DNA of 9,417 nt from Candidatus Saccharibacteria bacterium UBA669. Lineage in GTDB: Bacteria; Patescibacteriota; Saccharimonadia; Saccharimonadales; Saccharimonadaceae. A program made the translations under genes and the position numbers. The number at the start of each line of letters is the position of its first letter. The stretch's first letter is position 1. Under the pieces are notes generated by a model that was given only the letters and a program-made list of their open reading frames with translations, was not told where the DNA came from and made no database searches. Below are positions 5,158 to 9,417 of this stretch, piece by piece. The DNA lies in NCBI GenBank assembly GCA_002299795.1, contig DBNP01000014.1, forward strand, positions 1-9,417, read 5' to 3'.

Positions 5158-8100
5158 ATGGGTATGTGGGTGCCTAGGAAGAGGCGAAAAAGTGCATTTA
5201 AGTTTAATCGACACGGCATATCGGGTGTATCTTTGGTGGCAGCACTTATTGCAACACTGTTCTTGTCGACACCACTGCATGCAATGTCGGCACTAGACTA
5301 CAATATTCGTACAACACCAACAATTAACTTTGGTGGTGATGGTTCTGCCCAATCCTGTCAAGTAATTGATATGACCAGCGGTTGGCGATCGTTCATGTCT
5401 CAAGACACTGGTGACCCGTACTCATACCGCAACACTTGGAATTATGTACAAGACTACGATAACTATCGGGCGAGGCTGGATGCATTTCACGATACATATA
5501 CTGCCAACACGCACGGTACGTCTGGTTGGGGTATATCTTTGGTCGCGATGTTTGAGGGTCGATCTGTGTCCGACCCACTTTTTGATACATACCATAAGAT
5601 GATACGGCTTTATACTTTTGAGCCTGATACGCAATTTACAATAAGCGACTACGCAATTTTATCGAACAAAGGCCTACAGTACGTTGACTTCTTCATGAAT
5701 CCAAATGCTGGCTGTAGGTCTCAGGTTTGGGACGTGGGCTGGAGTACGCACGTATCGACATACTATGGAAAATATTTTGTGTTGGCCACGGACCACCTTC
5801 AATACCCCGTAGATTGGACGGGCGGACCACTGCCGACAGATGTGAATATGGTTAGTGGCCTGAATAAGAATATTCAATATCTCGCACTTGGTGACTCGTT
5901 TAGTAGCGGGGAGGGGGATACGGGACAACAGCAAAACAGTAGTCTGAAGTACTACCGCGAGCATACAGATGACAACGGTATCACAGTAATTGGCAGTGAG
6001 GCAATACACGATAGACCTACCGAGAAATGTCATCTTAGCACACGCTCATACCCCTACATATTAGCGAACGGAATGGACCTTGGTGGTCCGACAAATACTC
6101 CAACCACTCCATGGCAGTCGGTGGCGTGCTCTGGTGCTACCGCATGGGATGTGAAGGAACATGCCTTCGACAACTATCTTGGTCAGGGCGACCGGCTCAA
6201 AGGCTATGACTATGATAGGCTTAAAACCCAGGGCCTCAATGAGTTTATCCCAGGTCGCCAAAAGCAAATTGAGTTTGTAAAGAAGTACCAGCCAAAGGTG
6301 ATTACGCTGACGATGGGTGGGAATGATGTGGATTTTGGGGGAAAACTCGATAAGTGTGTGAGAAAAATAACAACATGTGAATATGCTACCGTTGCCTGGC
6401 GGGAAAAGATGAGGAACGAGCTTGCGAGGCAGTTCACTAATCTTAGCAGCCTATATGAAGAATTAAGCATTGCTACCGAAGGTAGAGCGAAAATATACGT
6501 ACTTGGTTATCCAATATTCATCAACGGCAATCCCTACGCAAAATGTACGAATGTATTCAACCTAGATAATACAGAGCGCGAGTTCATCAATAACTCAATT
6601 ATTTATCTTAATAACATTATCGAACAAGCTGCAAAAAAAGCTGGTGTGAAATATATTGACGTCGAAAATGCCTTTGGCAATCACCGGCTTTGCGACACTG
6701 GCACGCAGCATGTAACTGCTGTGACAAACGTATTTGGTGCAAACGGTAATGAACAGCAAGAAGGCTTCCACCCCAATCATTTCGGGCAAGTCGATCTAGC
6801 GAATGCAGTCTGGGCCGCTGTCGATGGCCAGAGCCTCCTTGACTACCAAACCTGTAGCGATCCTTCGATCAAGGTATGCCCGAATGCTTCAGTTACGGCC
6901 GCTGATGCTATTATTCCACCATACTTTACAGAGGGGATACCGGCAGATAACACAGAGATTCACTACTACACCCTCACCAACGGTACATTAGTGAAGATGA
7001 TTCAGACATACGATGTACATACACAAACCATGGTGTTTAAGTCTGAATCAAAGGTAGATATAACTCTCTACTCTGACCCGACTTCACTCGGGCAGGTCAC
7101 TGTTGCGTCTGATGGAAGCGTATCTACTCAAATCACTATCCCATTGTCCGTCCCGGCTGGCTACCACACCCTCGTACTGCGCGGTCAATCGCCAGATGGT
7201 ATGCCCATCGAGCTATACCAGACTGTCGAGGTGCGCGGATCCAGCCCGAACGACATCGACGAAGACGGCATTGATGATGCTGTCGACAAATGCGCTTATA
7301 TTACCCCGCTCAACATCGATACTGACCATGACAGCATAGACGATGCTTGTGATCCAGAAGTAAACGTACCCGAGGCTCCCTACCGTCTCCGTCTCGGCGA
7401 CCCCACCCGTACCTACGCTGGCCAGCCCGAAAAGTCCAACTATCTCTACCTCGAACGTAGCGTCAACGCTACCATCCTCACTGGCATCAGTGGTGACGAT
7501 GACCCAGACGGTGACGGCTGGGCAATCGTCGGAGCTAGTAGCGGGAAGGGGTATAGTACTACGATGCCTACCAGCATCCCCGACACCGCTCCCTATGCTA
7601 ACTTCACTATGAGCAACTACGACCCAGCAGCAACTACTCCACCAACTAGCCAGATTATCCCAAGTATCTATCTCCGCGCTGGCGACTACGGCTGTGTCGA
7701 ATACCAACCAACCTCACTCGTTAAAGTCCTACCCAGTGAAACCCGCACCCTGACACTCACCGCCCAGGGCCTGACAGGAACTGCCAATCACTGCCGCTCA
7801 GAGCCCGCCACCGCCGATACCGACCACGACGGCCGGCCCGACTCCACCCAGCCCCTCTACATGGCTCGTAATGGCGATACCACCAAAGGTGAAGATCCCA
7901 CCCGTACCTATCTCTTCCGCAACTTCTACGCTGCCGAAGCCCAGCTCGGTGTCACCGACTACACTCCCGCCGGCACACCAGCTAACACGCCAGACAAAGC
8001 TACCCAGCCCATCCAACCCTGGAACCTCCTGGCTACCAGTAAGGACGTCGGGTATAGCCCAGTGTTTAACCATCTCACCATCACCACCGATTCTCTCGGC

Positions 8101-8283
8101 AAACCCTGGCCCATCATCACAGCACGCAAGCATAGTACCACCAACCCTAGCAGTGGCATCTGCATAGCCTACCAACCAGACAGCCAAGCAAACACTACCA
8201 ACATAAAGCTTGCTACCCAACCCATCAGACAGCTACAATTAATGAAGCGGAAAGATATACCAGAAGGAGTAGGGTGTGAGTAA
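5158..8283 (+). CDS. Secreted SGNH/GDSL hydrolase with calcium-binding and C-terminal repeats
   Basis: The 1041-aa product begins with a signal peptide: basic RKRRKSAFKFNRHG (7-20), hydrophobic 21-40, likely cleavage after LHA (40-42). Residues 43-235 are unrecognised. The SGNH esterase/lipase domain spans about 238-560: block I LALGDSFSSGEG (242-253, nucleophile Ser247), CHLSTRSYP (291-299) and VACSGAT (322-328, Gly326) as in SEST-like actinobacterial enzymes, block III GGND (387-390), and GFHPNHFGQ (536-544) with His538. No Asp lies three residues before the His; Glu535 is there, so a Ser-His dyad or Glu is possible. Thrombospondin-3-like calcium motifs follow (DIDEDGIDDAVD 699-710, DTDHDSIDDACD 721-732, DTDHDGRPD 887-895), then two copies of a domain containing DPTRTY and GC/IC..YQP. 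There is no sorting signal or C-terminal membrane span. The probable role is a cell-surface or secreted lipase/esterase, perhaps acting on host lipid or envelope. Codon use from about 7230 to 8170 is richer in C-ending codons than before, suggesting a mosaic gene. Confidence 0.9.
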   Translation: MGMWVPRKRRKSAFKFNRHGISGVSLVAALIATLFLSTPLHAMSALDYNIRTTPTINFGGDGSAQSCQVIDMTSGWRSFMSQDTGDPYSYRNTWNYVQDYDNYRARLDAFHDTYTANTHGTSGWGISLVAMFEGRSVSDPLFDTYHKMIRLYTFEPDTQFTISDYAILSNKGLQYVDFFMNPNAGCRSQVWDVGWSTHVSTYYGKYFVLATDHLQYPVDWTGGPLPTDVNMVSGLNKNIQYLALGDSFSSGEGDTGQQQNSSLKYYREHTDDNGITVIGSEAIHDRPTEKCHLSTRSYPYILANGMDLGGPTNTPTTPWQSVACSGATAWDVKEHAFDNYLGQGDRLKGYDYDRLKTQGLNEFIPGRQKQIEFVKKYQPKVITLTMGGNDVDFGGKLDKCVRKITTCEYATVAWREKMRNELARQFTNLSSLYEELSIATEGRAKIYVLGYPIFINGNPYAKCTNVFNLDNTEREFINNSIIYLNNIIEQAAKKAGVKYIDVENAFGNHRLCDTGTQHVTAVTNVFGANGNEQQEGFHPNHFGQVDLANAVWAAVDGQSLLDYQTCSDPSIKVCPNASVTAADAIIPPYFTEGIPADNTEIHYYTLTNGTLVKMIQTYDVHTQTMVFKSESKVDITLYSDPTSLGQVTVASDGSVSTQITIPLSVPAGYHTLVLRGQSPDGMPIELYQTVEVRGSSPNDIDEDGIDDAVDKCAYITPLNIDTDHDSIDDACDPEVNVPEAPYRLRLGDPTRTYAGQPEKSNYLYLERSVNATILTGISGDDDPDGDGWAIVGASSGKGYSTTMPTSIPDTAPYANFTMSNYDPAATTPPTSQIIPSIYLRAGDYGCVEYQPTSLVKVLPSETRTLTLTAQGLTGTANHCRSEPATADTDHDGRPDSTQPLYMARNGDTTKGEDPTRTYLFRNFYAAEAQLGVTDYTPAGTPANTPDKATQPIQPWNLLATSKDVGYSPVFNHLTITTDSLGKPWPIITARKHSTTNPSSGICIAYQPDSQANTTNIKLATQPIRQLQLMKRKDIPEGVGCE
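7384..8256 (+). repeat. Two copies of a C-terminal repeat domain within the SGNH protein
   Basis: Protein residues about 743-876 and 897-1033 are diverged copies. The first has GDPTRTY (747-753) and YGCVEYQPTSLVKVL (844-858); the second has EDPTRTY (912-918) and SGICIAYQPDS (999-1009). At DNA level the 14-mer CCCACCCGTACCTA is identical at 7402-7415 and 7897-7910. Each copy follows an acidic D.D.D calcium-type motif. Pieces of the second copy recur outside the gene at 8787-8957 and 9302-9417. Confidence 0.65.
8068..8130 (+). repeat. Direct repeat DR1, copy in the SGNH gene (partner 9308-9370)
   Basis: The 63-bp segment encoding NHLTITTDSLGKPWPIITAR plus Lys recurs at 9308-9370 with 7 mismatches. 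The last 34 bp (8097-8130 against 9337-9370) are identical. Six of the mismatches are clustered in 8091-8096. Confidence 0.9.
8239..8283 (+). repeat. Direct repeat DR2, copy A: coupling box at the end of the SGNH gene (partner 8913-8957)
   Basis: These 45 bp encode the last residues LMKRKDIPEGVGCE and stop. They also carry AAGGAG (8264-8269), which sits 6 nt before a GTG start (8276-8278) overlapping the stop by 8 bp. The same box is found at 8913-8957 with one mismatch (C8248 against T8922). Beyond the stop codon the two copies diverge at once into different genes, so the junction is sharp. The box is a ready-made unit for translational coupling. Confidence 0.9.
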
Positions 8284-8769
8284 AGAAAAGAATGTGTCAT
8301 ACAAAAAAATACGACCATATGGGTCCTAGCGGCGGTATTGGTGCTAGCCATATCTGCTATATGGCATCACCATAGCCTAATTGCACAGAATAATTTGCGG
8401 TATACGCCTGGTTCGTACCGGACCTATGATTATCTATTGACCGATGAACAAGATTTTACGATGTTTATTATTATTCTTGGAGCATACTTAGTGACCGTAA
8501 AGTATCTCTATGATAATCGTATGAGCACTAGGCATAAAGTGTTCAGCTTGTCCTTTGGCGTATTGGCGATACTTTGTGCACTTGATATGACGATAGGAAG
8601 TTGGGGCATGCCAGGACATTGCGGAAACGATTTCACACTAGGTAACTGTTTTATGGCAGATGGATTGTCTGAAATAGCAGGCTACTACCTGGTGCCAATT
8701 AGTATGATTATAAGCATAGGAATATTATTGCACGGGAGGAAGACTGTAAAACCTAAGGGTAAACGTTAA
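8276..8769 (+). CDS. Small four-span membrane protein, frame-interrupted at A7
   Basis: Translation should start at GTG 8276, 6 nt after AAGGAG and overlapping the upstream stop, as in the second cassette at 8950. That frame ends after 17 codons (MSKEKNVSYKKIRPYGS, TAG 8327-8329). A -1 change within the A7 run at 8303-8309 joins MSKEKNVSYKK to NTTIWVLAAVLVLAISAIW and gives one 164-aa protein ending at 8769. It has about four membrane spans: WVLAAVLVLAISAIW, MFIIILGAYLVTVKYLY, VFSLSFGVLAILCALDMTI and YYLVPISMIISIGILL. Two Cys lie in the loop between spans 3 and 4 (GHCGNDFTLGNC). If TTG 8338 is used instead, the product is 143 aa and loses most of the first span. The family is unknown. The cause may be a null mutation, phase variation, slippage or a sequencing error. 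The position directly after the exported hydrolase suggests a linked envelope role. Confidence 0.65.
8303..8309 (+). other. A7 homopolymer at the frame change
   Basis: Seven consecutive A residues lie where the GTG 8276 frame must shift by -1 to enter the 143-codon membrane-protein frame. Zero-frame codons are TAC AAA AAA ATA. A tRNA-Lys on the second AAA can slip back one base with full pairing. An A8 allele would fuse the frames without recoding. Confidence 0.6.
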
Positions 8770-8786
8770 AGCAACCATTGTCTTAG

Positions 8787-8957
8787 ATAATTCCCTACAT
8801 CTCCGCCAAAAAGCACAACAAAGACAACCCAATCCCCAGCATTTGTATTACCTACAAACCTGAGTCTACTACCCAAATACAACTTGCTACACAAACCATA
8901 AGAGCATTACACTTAATGAAGTGGAAAGATATACCAGAAGGAGTAGGGTGTGAGTAA
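8787..8957 (+). pseudogene. Remnant of the SGNH protein's C-terminal repeat
   Basis: A stop-flanked frame (TAG 8784-8786, TAA 8955-8957) encodes 56 aa, beginning IIPYISAKKHNKDNPIPSIC, that align with the last part of the SGNH protein from PIITARKHSTTNP to EGVGCE. About two thirds of aligned residues are identical, with one 3-residue gap. There is no start codon at the head; the only Met is in the conserved LMK. The 5' three quarters are diverged, while the last 45 bp are nearly identical to the parent and keep the RBS (AAGGAG 8938-8943) and overlapping GTG that start the next gene. It is thus a dead coding piece with a possibly live function as the RBS box. Confidence 0.8.
8913..8957 (+). repeat. 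Direct repeat DR2, copy B: coupling box before the 104-aa gene
   Basis: This is the partner of 8239-8283, with 44 of 45 bases identical. It includes AAGGAG at 8938-8943 and the GTG at 8950. It is much better conserved than the remnant sequence just upstream, which suggests recent exchange or selection on the initiation signal. Confidence 0.9.
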
Positions 8958-9264
8958 GAAAGAACCAGTAGTAAATCATAAACAATCATCACAAGGCTGG
9001 TTCATCCGCCACAGACTGGCACTAGGCATTGTCGTATTCGTACTCCTTCTCGACATCTTCGTCACTGGCTTCATGAAGTTTGGGTACTATGTGGTGACGT
9101 GTGGGGGAATGCCGGTGCAAGTCACGTATTATGCAATCGGATGGGGCGGGTCTACGTTGTACAACACGCCAGGGCACTACCTGCCTGGGGGCTCTGCTGC
9201 CACGTACTATTGCACCGAACAACAAGCTTCCAACACGGGCGCAGTGAAGGACCTCTATCAATAA
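8950..9264 (+). CDS. 104-aa single-span membrane protein with two extracytoplasmic Cys
   Basis: The GTG start is 6 nt after AAGGAG and overlaps the remnant's stop codon, exactly as at 8276. The first residues MSKK resemble the MSKE of the preceding small gene, but nothing further matches. A polar, basic N-terminus (1-22, with Arg20 and Arg22) precedes one hydrophobic span (about 23-41, LALGIVVFVLLLDIFVTGF). By the positive-inside rule the rest is outside the cell. The outer domain is Gly/Tyr-rich: YYVVTCGGMPVQ (46-57) and HYLPGGSAATYYCTEQQA (76-93), with Cys51 and Cys88 possibly forming a disulfide. I do not know its function. It may be a surface protein or an immunity/partner protein of the exported hydrolase family; both are inference. 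Confidence 0.75.
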   Translation: MSKKEPVVNHKQSSQGWFIRHRLALGIVVFVLLLDIFVTGFMKFGYYVVTCGGMPVQVTYYAIGWGGSTLYNTPGHYLPGGSAATYYCTEQQASNTGAVKDLYQ

Positions 9265-9301
9265 GGATGGTGACCTAATTCGAGGACGGTGTACCTGGAT
9301 T

Positions 9302-9417
9302 AAGTTCAACCATCTCACCATCACTACCGACCAAAACGGCAAACCCTGGCCCATCATCACAGCACGCAAGTACGACGCCACTATTCAAAAGACTCTAACA
9401 GTGGTAAAATATAGGCC
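9302..9417 (+). pseudogene. Second remnant of the C-terminal repeat, running off the window
   Basis: Beginning about 38 bp after the 104-aa gene, the frame at 9302 reads KFNHLTITTDQNGKPWPIIT and then ARK, a near copy of residues 970-991 of the SGNH protein. After 9370 the DNA similarity fades. The other frame from 9391 reads DSNSGKI then stop, weakly like NPSSGICI of the parent, so a frameshift is likely. No start codon is apparent. The window ends inside it. Confidence 0.75.
9308..9370 (+). repeat. Direct repeat DR1, distal copy (partner 8068-8130)
   Basis: 56 of 63 bases are identical to 8068-8130, with a 34-bp perfect match at the 3' end (9337-9370). It lies 1240 bp from its partner in the same orientation, so it could support deletion or conversion of the whole cassette region between. 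Confidence 0.9.

Noticed and set aside
7213..7707. Minus-strand ORF opposite the repeat region of the SGNH gene
   Set aside because: Val/Gly/Ser-rich mirror of Asp/Thr-rich coding; no start signal and no recognisable motifs.
9402..9410. Extended -10-like TGGTAAAAT at the right edge
   Set aside because: No convincing -35 at 16-18 bp, it lies in decayed repeat DNA, and the downstream gene is not visible.

Overview
The window looks like chromosomal DNA from a Candidate Phyla Radiation bacterium, most likely a Candidatus Saccharibacteria (TM7) relative. This is inferred from gene style, not from a marker gene. The evidence is compact same-strand genes, near-consensus sigma-70-type promoters lying directly on start codons (leaderless mRNAs), RNase J with long extra termini close to a polynucleotide phosphorylase gene, and a large secreted repeat-bearing surface protein. 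The standard bacterial code reads all the ORFs. Every stop seen is TAA or TAG. No tRNA, rRNA, CRISPR array or insertion sequence was found.

Left part (1-2784): the last 25 codons of a probable polynucleotide phosphorylase; an unrecognised 196-aa protein with a possible Cys/His hydrolase signature; a 44-aa single-span membrane peptide closely followed by a family-4-type uracil-DNA glycosylase that has lost all cysteines and so cannot hold the family's 4Fe-4S cluster; a likely minus-strand gene remnant; and a 352-aa protein resembling the TIKI/TraB/ChaN-like superfamily. The 196-aa, 44-aa and 352-aa genes start within about 14 bp of a -10 hexamer and probably make leaderless or nearly leaderless transcripts.

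Middle (2785-5092): a strong extended -10 promoter, a roughly 97-nt structured 5' leader and the RNase J gene (711 aa, with about 90 extra N-terminal and 50 extra C-terminal residues). With PNPase at the left edge, the window carries two core RNA-decay enzymes within 3 kb.

Right part (5093-9417): a short spacer with a stem-loop next to a strong Shine-Dalgarno sequence, then a 1041-aa exported SGNH/GDSL hydrolase carrying calcium-binding (thrombospondin-3-like) repeats and two copies of a C-terminal repeat domain. After it comes the most unusual region. The gene's 3' end is re-used as a module: a 45-bp box containing the last codons, the SD and an overlapping GTG start occurs twice, each time leading into a different small membrane protein gene. 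Decayed pieces of the C-terminal repeat domain lie before the second small gene and again at the window's right end. This looks like a cassette array of (repeat-domain tail + translationally coupled small membrane protein). The first small gene is interrupted by a -1 frame change at an A7 run.
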